64,000 nucleotides of DNA from an uncultured Bacteroidales bacterium. GTDB taxonomy: Bacteria > Bacteroidota > Bacteroidia > Bacteroidales > UBA932. A program made the translations under genes and the position numbers. The stretch spans positions 25,897 to 89,896 of the forward strand of contig CAMFBM010000006.1 in NCBI GenBank assembly GCA_945948555.1. Direction: 5' to 3'. Positions 37,090 through 46,110 of this stretch are shown in pieces. The notes beneath the pieces were generated by a model that saw only the letters and a program-made list of their open reading frames with translations, was not told the origin of the DNA and searched no databases. Numbering within the stretch: the stretch's first letter is position 1; every line of letters begins with the position of its first letter.

Positions 37090-38043
37090 ATGAGCATCTC
37101 AAGTATTCTTAAAGACAGGACCTCAACTGCATTCTCGTTTGAGGTCCTGCCTCCTGTTCGTGGGAAAGGCATCAGTGAACTGTTCAGGACGGTTGACAGG
37201 CTGATGCCTTTCTCACCTGCGTATATCAACATAACGACACACAGAAGTGACATTGTTTACAGGGAACTCCCGGACGGAAGGTTCAGCCGGGTTGCCGAGA
37301 AGACAAGACCGGGGACAGTTGCCATTGCTGCAGCGCTCAAGGCCAGGTACGGGGTGCCGACAGTCCCGCACATAATATGCAGCGGGTTCTCCGCAGCGGA
37401 AATCGAGAATGAACTGATTGACCTGACATATCTGGGAATCAATGACATCCTTGTTCTTCGCGGTGACAGGGCCAGGGGGGACAACCGTTTCATCCCGTCT
37501 GCCGGAGGACATTCCCACGCCGTTGAACTGTGCGCCCAGGTGAATGAATTCAACAGGGGAGTGATGTCGGACGGCTCGCAGGTTCAGGCTCCACAGGTGC
37601 CTTTCTCCTACGGTGTGGCCGGCTATCCTGAAAAGCACGAGGAATGTATGAATATGGAAACGGACATTGCCTACCTGAAGGCAAAGGTCGATGCGGGAGC
37701 GGAGTATGTTGTGACCCAGATGTTTTTTGACAATAGTAAATATTTCGCATTTGTTGAGAAATGCCGTCAGGTGGGGATTTCAGTTCCCGTTATTCCCGGA
37801 TTAAAGCCCCTTACTTCACTGACTCAGAGGAGCCTGCTGCCGAAGACCTTCCACATTGACTTTCCGGATGACCTTGCACGGGAGCTCCTTAAATGCAGTT
37901 CCAATGATGATGTCAGGGCTTTAGGCGTGGAGTGGGGGACGGCTCAGGCAAGGGAACTGAAGGAAGCTGGCGTTCCGAGCATACATTTTTATTCAATGAA
38001 TGCGGCGGCAAGTGTTGAGGCGATTGCCAGGAATGTCTATTAG
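37090..38043 (+). CDS. metF: Methylenetetrahydrofolate reductase
   Basis: FEVLPPVRG, NDILVLRGD, DAGAEYVVTQMFFDN, PGLKPLTS. Confidence 0.93.
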   Translation: MSISSILKDRTSTAFSFEVLPPVRGKGISELFRTVDRLMPFSPAYINITTHRSDIVYRELPDGRFSRVAEKTRPGTVAIAAALKARYGVPTVPHIICSGFSAAEIENELIDLTYLGINDILVLRGDRARGDNRFIPSAGGHSHAVELCAQVNEFNRGVMSDGSQVQAPQVPFSYGVAGYPEKHEECMNMETDIAYLKAKVDAGAEYVVTQMFFDNSKYFAFVEKCRQVGISVPVIPGLKPLTSLTQRSLLPKTFHIDFPDDLARELLKCSSNDDVRALGVEWGTAQARELKEAGVPSIHFYSMNAAASVEAIARNVY

Positions 38044-38054
38044 AGTTTTTGGCA

Positions 38055-41000
38055 ATGCGTGACATTAAGGAAATTCTCCGCGAAAGGGTGCTTGTCCTTG
38101 ACGGGGCGATGGGGACGATGATTCAGAGGCTCTCTGGAGGGGGAGGCAACAATGATATGCTTGTGCTGACCAAGCCGGAACTCATTGCGTCCATTCACAA
38201 GATGTACCTTGAGGCTGGGGCGGACATAATAGAGACTGACACTTTCAATGCCCAGAGACTCTCCCAGGCGGAATACGGGACTGCCTCCAGGGTCAGGGAA
38301 ATGAATCTTGCGGCTGCTCGGATTGCCCGCGTGGAAGCGGACAGGATGACGGCCATTACTCCCGGAAAGCCGCGTTTTGTGGCCGGTAGCGTGGGACCGA
38401 CGGGAAAGACAGCCTCGATTTCCCCGGATGTGAACGACCCGTCATTCAGGGAGGTGGACTTTGATTTGCTTGAGGAAATATATGCCGAGCAGATGACGGC
38501 GCTGGTTGAGGGCGGGGTTGACCTGCTCCTGGTGGAGACCGTCTTTGACGGTCTGAATGCCAAGGCCGCGCTTTCTGCCTCAAGGCTTGCCTTCAGGAAT
38601 GCCGGCAGGACGGTGCCTGTGATGGTTTCGGCATCGGTAACGGATATGTCCGGGAGGATTCTTTCCGGTCAGACAGTGGATGCCTTTCTCGCGTCGGTTG
38701 CTCCTTTCGGAGTGTTCTCCATCGGATTGAACTGCTCTTTCGGAGCTGACAGGATGCTCCCTCTGATAGAGGAACTTTCTGCAAAGGCTCCTTTCTTTGT
38801 CAGCGCGCACCCGAATGCCGGAATGCCCGATGAACTGGGAAAATATGACCAAAGCCCGCAGATGATGGCAGCTAAGGTGCGGCCTTTCCTGGAGAGGAAA
38901 CTGGTCAACATCATAGGTGGATGCTGTGGAACAACTCCGGAGCATATTGCTGCTATTGCCGCCTTGGTGGATTCGGTCTCCGGTCCATCCTCCTCTGAGG
39001 CCGTTGAGCCGAGGAGAATCCCTCAGGTCAGGGCTCCCTGGCTTTCCGGCATTGATGCCTTTTATGACGGAGGCGGATTCATCAGGGTGGGGGAGAGATG
39101 CAATGTGGCCGGAAGCCGCAAGTTCCTCAGGCTGATCAAGGAGAAAAATTACGATGAGGCAATTGAGATAGCTGCCGCACAGGTGCGCGCGGGGGCAATG
39201 GTCATAGATGTGAATATGGATGACGCTATGCTCGACCCTGTCGGAGAGATGCACCGTTTCATCAATCTGATGGCATCAGACCCGGATATCTCCAGGGTGC
39301 CTGTGATGGTGGATTCCTCCCGTTTCGAGGTCATCGAGACTGCCCTGAAATGCCTTCAGGGTAAGTCAATTGTCAATTCCCTGTCACTCAAGGAGGGTGA
39401 GGATGTGTTCCTGAAAAGGGCTGTCAGGGTGAGGGAACTGGGGGCCGCACTTGTGGTGATGGCTTTTGACGAGAAAGGCCAGGCGGACACGTTTGAAAGA
39501 AGGATTGAGATTTGCTCCCGTGCCTACGGTCTGCTTGTCGGAAAGGCCGGGTTCAATCCGAACGACATTATTTTTGACCCGAATGTGCTGGCCGTGGCTA
39601 CCGGAATGCGGGAACACGATGCCTACGCCCTTGATTTCATAAGGTCGGCGGAGTGGATTCACAAGAATCTGCCGGGAGCAAAGGTCAGCGGAGGACTGAG
39701 CAACCTGTCCTTCTCGTTCAGAGGCAATAATTACATCCGGGAGGCGATGCACGCGGTCTTCCTCCACTATGCCGTGCCGGCGGGACTGGATATGGCGATT
39801 GTCAACCCGTCTTCCTCACTGGCATATGGGGATATTCCGGAGGAACTGCGGAATATAATCGAAGATGTGATTCTCTGCAGGAAAGAGGATGCTACCCTCC
39901 GTCTGCTGGAAGCTGCATCCGGATTCATAGACAGGAAGATCCCGGCAGGGCCGGCTCCGGTTGAGGACAGGACACAACTCTCTTTGGAGCAAAGGCTTGC
40001 TGATGCACTTCGCAAAGGTGACGAGACTTTTCTGAAAGATGACCTGACTGAGGCTCTGAAAGTACTTCCGTCGGCACAGGCAATCATAGAAGGACCTCTG
40101 ATGAGGGGAATGACCGCCGTGGGGGACCTGTTCGCACAGGGGAAGATGTTCCTGCCGCAGGTTGTCAAGACGGCGAGGACGATGAAGGCAGCGGTGGATT
40201 TCCTCAGGCCTTATTTTGGGACTTCTGCTGCTGGTGCGGCTGCTGCTGTTGGTGTGGCTTCTTCTGCCGGTGCGGATTTTTCTGCTGACATGGCTTCTTC
40301 TGCCGGCGCGGTTTCTTCTTCTGCCGGTGTTTCAAGCGGGGATTCTGTGGAAGCGCCTTCCGGGATGTTCACAAGGGAATCATCGAATGGCAAATACCTC
40401 ATTGCAACAGTCAAGGGAGACGTGCACGACATAGGTAAGAACATTGCCGCCGTGGTGCTTTCCTGCAACAATTTCGAGGTCATTGACCTTGGAGTGATGA
40501 CCCCTGCCGAAAAGATTGTCAGCACGGCTATTGAGCAGGATGTCGATTTCATAGGTCTGAGCGGGCTGATTACCCCTTCACTTGACGAGATGTGCAATGT
40601 GGCCATCAAGTTGCGTGAGGCTGGAGTGAGCAAGCCTCTGTTCATAGGCGGGGCCACGACTTCCGAACTGCACACTGCGGTAAAGATTGCTCTGCTGTAC
40701 GATGGGCCGGTCTTCTATGTACGTGATGCTGCCCAGAATCCTGTGATAGCATCCAGTCTTATGACTTCCAAACGGGATGAGGTCATAGCCGCCCTCAGGG
40801 AAAGGCAGGAGGAAATACGCAGGAAATATGCCGGGAGGAATGCTTCCGGAGCATCAGTTTCCGGAGGAAATCCGAATTCCGGGGAAAGTTCTGCCGGTGG
40901 GTTTTCTCCTGAAACCCGTAAAGGTGTCTGTTCCGGGGATTCAACTACCATCTCCCGAAAGGAAAATGTGGTGAAGGCCCCTCCATATCTTGGAATAAGA

Positions 41001-41957
41001 ACCCTGGACGACATCCCTGTGGAGACCCTTGTCCCATACATCAACTGGCTGGCATTCTGCAACCTGTGGGGTGTCCGTGAAGGAACTCCTCAGGCAGAGG
41101 GTGTCATTGCCGATGCCCGTGCAATGCTTGAATCCTTCAAGGGAAAATACACGATGAGGGCCCAGGTAGCCTTCTACGAAGCCTGGGGTAAGGATGATAG
41201 CATAGTAGTTCTTCATCCCGAGGGATGTCCTTGTTGCGGATTGTCCTTACCGGGATATGTGGGTGACAGACTCCGCGCTTTGCGACAGGATGGGACAGAT
41301 GCTTCGTCACTTGAGAAAAGTCCGGGTGCTTCGTCCCTGGAGAATGTTCCGTACATTTCGTCTCTTAAGAATAGTCCGGGCGCTTCGTCACTTCGGGACG
41401 ATGCCTCCACCTTGGACAATCGTGATGCGGATATAGCTTCAACGCAGCGGAAGCGGACAGTAATCCCGACCAAGAGGCAGGACAAACCGGGCAGTGACGG
41501 GTGTCGGTTGTCCCTTGCCGATTTTGTCGCTCCAGAAGGCTATGGCGATCACATCGGTGTCTTTGCCGTGACCGTTTGCAAGGCCTTCGTCAGGGAACTT
41601 GAGATGATCAAGACCTCAGGAGACGACTACAAGTCCATTCTGATGCAGTCTCTCGGGGACCGTCTTGCCGAAGCCGCTTCAGAATACCTTCACGAACAGG
41701 TCCGCAAGCGCATATGGGGCTATTCCCCTGACGAGAATCTCACCATAAAGCAGATGTACAGTGCAAAATATCAGGGCATCAGACCTGCGGTCGGCTATCC
41801 GTCCCTCCCGGATGTCAGGCTCATGGCCACAGTCTCAGGCCTCCTTGACCTGGACACCCTTGGCATCACCCTGACCGAAAACGGTGCTATGTATCCTCAG
41901 TCTTCAGTCTGCGGACTGTACATCTCAAACCCGGAATCACGGTATTTTGTCGCTTGA
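38055..41957 (+). CDS. metH: Cobalamin-dependent methionine synthase with three low-complexity linker expansions
   Basis: LDGAMGTMIQ, GGCCGTTPEHI, VKGDVHDIGKN (B12), activation domain; start TTG 38049 or ATG 38055. Confidence 0.95.
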   Translation: MRDIKEILRERVLVLDGAMGTMIQRLSGGGGNNDMLVLTKPELIASIHKMYLEAGADIIETDTFNAQRLSQAEYGTASRVREMNLAAARIARVEADRMTAITPGKPRFVAGSVGPTGKTASISPDVNDPSFREVDFDLLEEIYAEQMTALVEGGVDLLLVETVFDGLNAKAALSASRLAFRNAGRTVPVMVSASVTDMSGRILSGQTVDAFLASVAPFGVFSIGLNCSFGADRMLPLIEELSAKAPFFVSAHPNAGMPDELGKYDQSPQMMAAKVRPFLERKLVNIIGGCCGTTPEHIAAIAALVDSVSGPSSSEAVEPRRIPQVRAPWLSGIDAFYDGGGFIRVGERCNVAGSRKFLRLIKEKNYDEAIEIAAAQVRAGAMVIDVNMDDAMLDPVGEMHRFINLMASDPDISRVPVMVDSSRFEVIETALKCLQGKSIVNSLSLKEGEDVFLKRAVRVRELGAALVVMAFDEKGQADTFERRIEICSRAYGLLVGKAGFNPNDIIFDPNVLAVATGMREHDAYALDFIRSAEWIHKNLPGAKVSGGLSNLSFSFRGNNYIREAMHAVFLHYAVPAGLDMAIVNPSSSLAYGDIPEELRNIIEDVILCRKEDATLRLLEAASGFIDRKIPAGPAPVEDRTQLSLEQRLADALRKGDETFLKDDLTEALKVLPSAQAIIEGPLMRGMTAVGDLFAQGKMFLPQVVKTARTMKAAVDFLRPYFGTSAAGAAAAVGVASSAGADFSADMASSAGAVSSSAGVSSGDSVEAPSGMFTRESSNGKYLIATVKGDVHDIGKNIAAVVLSCNNFEVIDLGVMTPAEKIVSTAIEQDVDFIGLSGLITPSLDEMCNVAIKLREAGVSKPLFIGGATTSELHTAVKIALLYDGPVFYVRDAAQNPVIASSLMTSKRDEVIAALRERQEEIRRKYAGRNASGASVSGGNPNSGESSAGGFSPETRKGVCSGDSTTISRKENVVKAPPYLGIRTLDDIPVETLVPYINWLAFCNLWGVREGTPQAEGVIADARAMLESFKGKYTMRAQVAFYEAWGKDDSIVVLHPEGCPCCGLSLPGYVGDRLRALRQDGTDASSLEKSPGASSLENVPYISSLKNSPGASSLRDDASTLDNRDADIASTQRKRTVIPTKRQDKPGSDGCRLSLADFVAPEGYGDHIGVFAVTVCKAFVRELEMIKTSGDDYKSILMQSLGDRLAEAASEYLHEQVRKRIWGYSPDENLTIKQMYSAKYQGIRPAVGYPSLPDVRLMATVSGLLDLDTLGITLTENGAMYPQSSVCGLYISNPESRYFVA
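41301..41408 (+). repeat. In-frame 27 bp tandem repeat in metH
   Basis: Four units encoding ASSLEKSPG / ASSLENVPY / ISSLKNSPG / ASSLRDDAS. Confidence 0.85.
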
Positions 41958-42008
41958 GAATGGATGTATTTTTTTCATATTCCTGAGTCGGGAAGACCGG
42001 AATGGCTG

Positions 42009-42016
42009 TATCTTTG
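42009..42016 (+). promoter_or_regulatory. lysO -7 element TATCTTTG
   Basis: TAnnTTTG match, 37 nt before ATG 42053. Confidence 0.45.
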
Positions 42017-42052
42017 TTACAAAGTGTGTAATATATTCAGATATAGTGTAAT

Positions 42053-43147
42053 ATGTTTGCAGTAATCGGAATGATGCTTTCGTGCCTACTGCTCGGTTAT
42101 CTCTTGAGAAATCGGGCTGGAAGAGTCCTGTGCTCGTTCTCAAGTGGCTCGATGATCACTGTATATGCACTGCTTTTTGTGATGGGTCTGGAGGTTGGAT
42201 CCAACAGGGCTGTCGCTGCAAGGATTCTTTCAATCGGCTGGGAGGCCCTGCTGATTTCTGTTGCCGCCACCCTGGGCAGTGTCCTTGCCGCCTGGGCAGT
42301 CTGCCGTCTGTTCTTCAGAAAAGCCCCATCCTCACTGTCTCCCGGGAAGTCGGCCCTGCCGCCAGAATCATCCGTGTGTCAACTCTCTTCGCCCGTTTCT
42401 TTTGCTTCTCCATCTAATGATCTTTCCTCTCCCTCCTGCCAACCCTCTACAGAGACCTCCGGAAAATCATCATTTAAGCGATTCTTCCGCTCTCCTTTGG
42501 CAGGAAGCCTGAAAATTGTCGCTTCATTCCTTGTCGGATTTCTTGCCGGCTGGCTGTCCCTGAGATTCCTCCCCGACACCTTCTCCCTCACAACTTTCGT
42601 GACGAAAAACAGGATTTCCACCTGGCTGCTGTACCTGCTGATAGCCCAGGTGGGCCTCGGAGTCGGCAGCGACCCGAAACTAAAGGAAATATTGAAAGGT
42701 GCGCGTCCCCGTATGCTGCTCATACCGGCAGCAACCATTGCGGGAACATTGTTGTTCAGTCTTCTCTCTTCAGTCTTCATATCGCGCTGGTCCGTCCCTG
42801 AAGTGTTGGCAGTAGGAAGCGGTTTCGGTTACTATTCCCTCTCCTCCGTCCTCATAACAACCCTCAAGGAATCCTCCATAGGAGCCCAGGCAGCAGCTGA
42901 ACTAGGGACCCTGGCATTGATAGCCAATATCTTCCGCGAGATGGCAACCCTTGTCTTCGCCCCTGTGCTCGCCAAAGTCTTCGGCCCTGCAGCACCAATA
43001 TCGGCAGGAGGAGCCACCACTATGGATGTAACCCTCCCCGTCATTTCAAGGGTCAGCGGAGAAAACTGGATTGTCGCATCGATGATTCACGGCTTCCTCG
43101 TGGATTTCTCCGTCCCCTGGCTGGTCTCTTTCTTCTGCTCCCTCTGA
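42053..43147 (+). CDS. lysO: Lysine exporter LysO family protein (DUF340 + LysO)
   Basis: GLEVGSNRAV, KNRISTWLLYLLIAQVGLGVGSD, GGATTMDVTLP; Ser/Pro-rich central linker. Confidence 0.87.
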   Translation: MFAVIGMMLSCLLLGYLLRNRAGRVLCSFSSGSMITVYALLFVMGLEVGSNRAVAARILSIGWEALLISVAATLGSVLAAWAVCRLFFRKAPSSLSPGKSALPPESSVCQLSSPVSFASPSNDLSSPSCQPSTETSGKSSFKRFFRSPLAGSLKIVASFLVGFLAGWLSLRFLPDTFSLTTFVTKNRISTWLLYLLIAQVGLGVGSDPKLKEILKGARPRMLLIPAATIAGTLLFSLLSSVFISRWSVPEVLAVGSGFGYYSLSSVLITTLKESSIGAQAAAELGTLALIANIFREMATLVFAPVLAKVFGPAAPISAGGATTMDVTLPVISRVSGENWIVASMIHGFLVDFSVPWLVSFFCSL

Positions 43148-43220
43148 TTCTTTTCTGGAAAAAGAACGCTTTGTGGATGCTGTCCGCACGGCCCTCGGCT
43201 TCACCCGGTTTCAGCTTCTT

Positions 43221-43360
43221 CCTTTCCTTCACTCGACCTTTCCCTCACTCAACCCTTTCTTCTCATTCAACCCTTTCCTTCACTCAACCCTTTCTTCTCA
43301 TTCAACCCTCTCCTTCACTCAACCCTTTCCCCCTCATTCAACCCTTTCCTTCACCTCTTC
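43221..43360 (+). repeat. Pyrimidine-strand tandem array, ~35 bp dimeric unit
   Basis: TTCACTCAACCCTTTCTTCTCATTCAACCCTTTCC repeated ~3x with flanking half units. Confidence 0.85.
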
Positions 43361-43389
43361 CCATCCCCTTTTCGAAACTCTGTTCCTGT

Positions 43390-43539
43390 CCGTGAAATTC
43401 ACTCGGCACAGGGAATGTGCATAGGATAGCTTCTGTGGTAGTTCAGTGTGGCGAGTGAGGCAAAATTGCCGCATTCGTCACGCAAGATGCCATTGCAGAG
43501 GCCTGTAGGCCCGATGCCCGTGCCGAATGAATTTCACGG
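43390..43539. mobile_element. ~150 bp element with ~21 bp terminal inverted repeats, copy 2
   Basis: CCGTGAAATTCACTCGGCACAGG ... CCCGTGCCGAATGAATTTCACGG; interior homologous to 24190-24338. Confidence 0.8.
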
Positions 43540-43554
43540 AATCACCCAAGCAGA

Positions 43555-43680
43555 TTCTCTGAGCAAATTCCCTTGGCAGAATCTAAAGCAGAATCCCCGG
43601 ACAAATGCCCCGATTAAATTCCCCAGCAAATTCCCCCGCAGAATCCCCGAGTAAATACCCCGGGCAGCTACCCCAGGTAA
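43555..43680 (+). repeat. Degenerate ~14-15 bp tandem repeat (GCAGAATCCCCG / CAAATTCCCC)
   Basis: At least seven imperfect units. Confidence 0.6.
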
Positions 43681-43797
43681 CGACTCCAATCTAATTTCCC
43701 TGACTTATTCCCTATCCGGAATACCAATATGCACACTGGCCAGAATACAGACTGAAATACCAACCATATTCCCCAGTTGACATCCTTTCCAGCTGTC

Positions 43798-44763
43798 CTA
43801 AATTTTCCCCTTGACCTCTTCGAAAACCAATCTGCAGAGTCTTGCGATTTGCTTTGGGGAACTGTCGTATCTGGATTTCAATGAGCGAGCCAGACGGATT
43901 CTGTCTCCGGTGTCCAATGTGCGTATGTCTTCGGTTCCGAACATTTCCAGACTCAATTCATTTCTGTGTTGCCGCATTTCCTGCATAGGAATCTGCAAGT
44001 GTGAAATTTCTCCGTTCCGTGATTCCACATCGGACTCCTTTGTCCGGCTCATAAAATAGTTGAAACTCTTGTGCGAGCCGAAAACCTTCTCCACGGTTTT
44101 GTATGGGACATATTCACCGGGAAACACAATGTCCCCCGTCATTTTGACAGAGAAGTCAGGTATTGTGTGGGTGCTCAATATTTCCCGCTGCTTCCTGCAC
44201 GGCATCTCTGCCAGAAATGAAAGATTCCCGTCATCTGTCCAGCCGGGGGATGACCAGTAGGAACTGCGGCGGAACATCAGCGGGCCGCTTGACCAGGGAT
44301 AATCTATGGCATTGAACGGCAGGCCTCCCGAGGGAGCGTTCTTCAGGACATAGCAAACGGCGGTCTTAAGGTAGCTGTCACTGTCAATTTCCTGATGGCT
44401 GATTCTGAGTGTTTCCAGCTTTTTCCTTTCATTGTGCCTTCTGGAAATGAAATGGGATGTCCTGCGGACATATTCATGAATGAATCCGGCGCATTCCTTC
44501 AGCCGACCGTTGAGGATGAAATGCAAGTGTGTGTCCATCAGGGTGAAAGCCAGGATGATAACGTCAAAGTCGCAAATGGTGGTGAAAATCCTGTTCATCC
44601 CCTTACTGAAGTCCTCCTCATCGCAGAACATAGTGTCAACGCTGTTCCCGTCAGTGTAGAAATGCCAGCAGTTCATGACTGGCTTGTCAACGCCTTTTCT
44701 GAAAACCTCTCCCAATCTGATGTCCTCTTCCAGCCGCCGGATCCGTTCCTCACTGTAAATCAT
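43798..44763 (-). CDS. Y1/HUH transposase-like protein (RAYT-like)
   Basis: AFTLMDTHLHFILNG (HUH), helix with EYVRRTSHF, YVLKNAPSGGLPFNAIDYPWSS, C-terminal SSPKQIARLCRLV helix region. Confidence 0.82.
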   Translation of the reverse strand: MIYSEERIRRLEEDIRLGEVFRKGVDKPVMNCWHFYTDGNSVDTMFCDEEDFSKGMNRIFTTICDFDVIILAFTLMDTHLHFILNGRLKECAGFIHEYVRRTSHFISRRHNERKKLETLRISHQEIDSDSYLKTAVCYVLKNAPSGGLPFNAIDYPWSSGPLMFRRSSYWSSPGWTDDGNLSFLAEMPCRKQREILSTHTIPDFSVKMTGDIVFPGEYVPYKTVEKVFGSHKSFNYFMSRTKESDVESRNGEISHLQIPMQEMRQHRNELSLEMFGTEDIRTLDTGDRIRLARSLKSRYDSSPKQIARLCRLVFEEVKGKI

Positions 44764-44833
44764 ATCTATCCTCTGATTTAATCATATCTCCTCCAGCCCT
44801 TATGGCAGGTTTGCACAAATATATAAAATAATG

Positions 44834-45613
44834 TTATATATTCACAATATTATATATATTTCCGTTACTGTCCCGTTTCACTTCCTCAAGAATCTCCTCA
44901 TTTGTTTTTTCGTTAAGCAGGCCCGCTTCCTGCGCTTCTATTAGGTCACGGGCTTCGGAGTACTCTCCACAAATGTCTATCCCGATGACTTTTTCTCTTT
45001 TGTATATGATGCTGATCAGTCTCTTGAGGTTATACAGTGTGATTTTTCCCTGGTCCCAGTCGGTGATGGCGCTGTTTGGACCGAGGAAATCCTTGTCAAT
45101 GGAGATATACACAGCCTCTTTCAGACGGGTGTGCGAGAACGACTTCCAACCTTCTCCGGACAACAGACTTTCCTCGCTGATAAGATGTACCCTGTGGCGG
45201 TGACAGTCGTCGATTGTGCTTCGTTGGGCCTCAGTCGGGCCGATGATGACGACCTCCCTCAGGTTTGGATTGGTCTCAAGCATCACCCTCACCCAGTTGC
45301 CGCAGGTGAGTATTCCGTCGAACTCCTCGCGACGGATGTCCGTATGGTGATCAATCAGTATAAGCGAGAAAGGACATACCAGCTTGTCGGTCCAGAGTTT
45401 CGTCAGATAATGGTAATTCCCTGAGTCATCGAAGTGAATCCCTTCAGAAGGAAAGTCCGACATCCTTCGTGAAAGTTCCTCTTGAGCCTCGTCAGAGCAG
45501 ATCAACTTCGTTCCGCAGATATCCTGACAGTCGACAATGTCGAAGCCCTGTCCTTCCATCATTGGTTCCAGGTCATAAGCCCCGCTCATATTCATTACTA
45601 CAGGCCGTCTCAT
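44834..45613 (-). CDS. Arginase/ureohydrolase-fold protein
   Basis: LILIDHHTD and VYISIDKDFLGP resemble arginase metal-binding motifs. Confidence 0.65.
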   Translation of the reverse strand: MRRPVVMNMSGAYDLEPMMEGQGFDIVDCQDICGTKLICSDEAQEELSRRMSDFPSEGIHFDDSGNYHYLTKLWTDKLVCPFSLILIDHHTDIRREEFDGILTCGNWVRVMLETNPNLREVVIIGPTEAQRSTIDDCHRHRVHLISEESLLSGEGWKSFSHTRLKEAVYISIDKDFLGPNSAITDWDQGKITLYNLKRLISIIYKREKVIGIDICGEYSEARDLIEAQEAGLLNEKTNEEILEEVKRDSNGNIYNIVNI

Positions 45614-45621
45614 ATTTCTCT

Positions 45622-45661
45622 GAAAAAGAAAAAGCCCGTCCTCCGTTTCCGGCAGGCGGGC
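45622..45661 (-). terminator. hsp20 terminator
   Basis: GCCCGCCTGCCGGAAACGGAGGACGGGC followed by TTTTTCTTTTTC on the minus strand. Confidence 0.7.
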
Positions 45662-45678
45662 ATCCGTACTAAACCTGA

Positions 45679-46110
45679 TTACTGGATTTCAATCTGTTTT
45701 ACGACAGGTTTCTTTTCAGCGATCTTGACTTTCGGTATGTCTATGGTAAGAATACCGTCGTTGACCGTGGCCTTGATCTCGTCCTTGTTCACATTCTCCG
45801 GAAGAGCAAGACTCTGTTCGAATCTGTGGTATGAGAACTCCCTGCGGAGATATTTCCTTTTCTTGTCCTCATCCTTGGATTCGTTCTTCTTCTCCATCGT
45901 CAGGACAAGATAGTTGTCGTCCGTGACGTTGACCTTGAAGTCATCCTTGTTCATTCCTGGTGCTGCGACCTCGACCTTGTAGTCTTTGTCGTTTTCAATA
46001 ACATTGATGGCGGGCGCGGTTGCGTTAGTACGGGTCATCCAATCATTGGCGAAGAAATCGTTGAAGATTTCGGGCAGCCAATTCTGTTCATAACGTCTCA
46101 TAGGTGTCAT
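45679..46110 (-). CDS. Hsp20/alpha-crystallin family small heat shock protein
   Basis: YKVEVAAPGMNKDDFKVNV, NDGILTIDIPK. Confidence 0.95.
   Translation of the reverse strand: MTPMRRYEQNWLPEIFNDFFANDWMTRTNATAPAINVIENDKDYKVEVAAPGMNKDDFKVNVTDDNYLVLTMEKKNESKDEDKKRKYLRREFSYHRFEQSLALPENVNKDEIKATVNDGILTIDIPKVKIAEKKPVVKQIEIQ

Noticed and set aside
43171-43424. FTRPFPHSTLSSHSTLSF repeat ORFs
   Set aside because: By-product of the pyrimidine tandem array; several frames are open.
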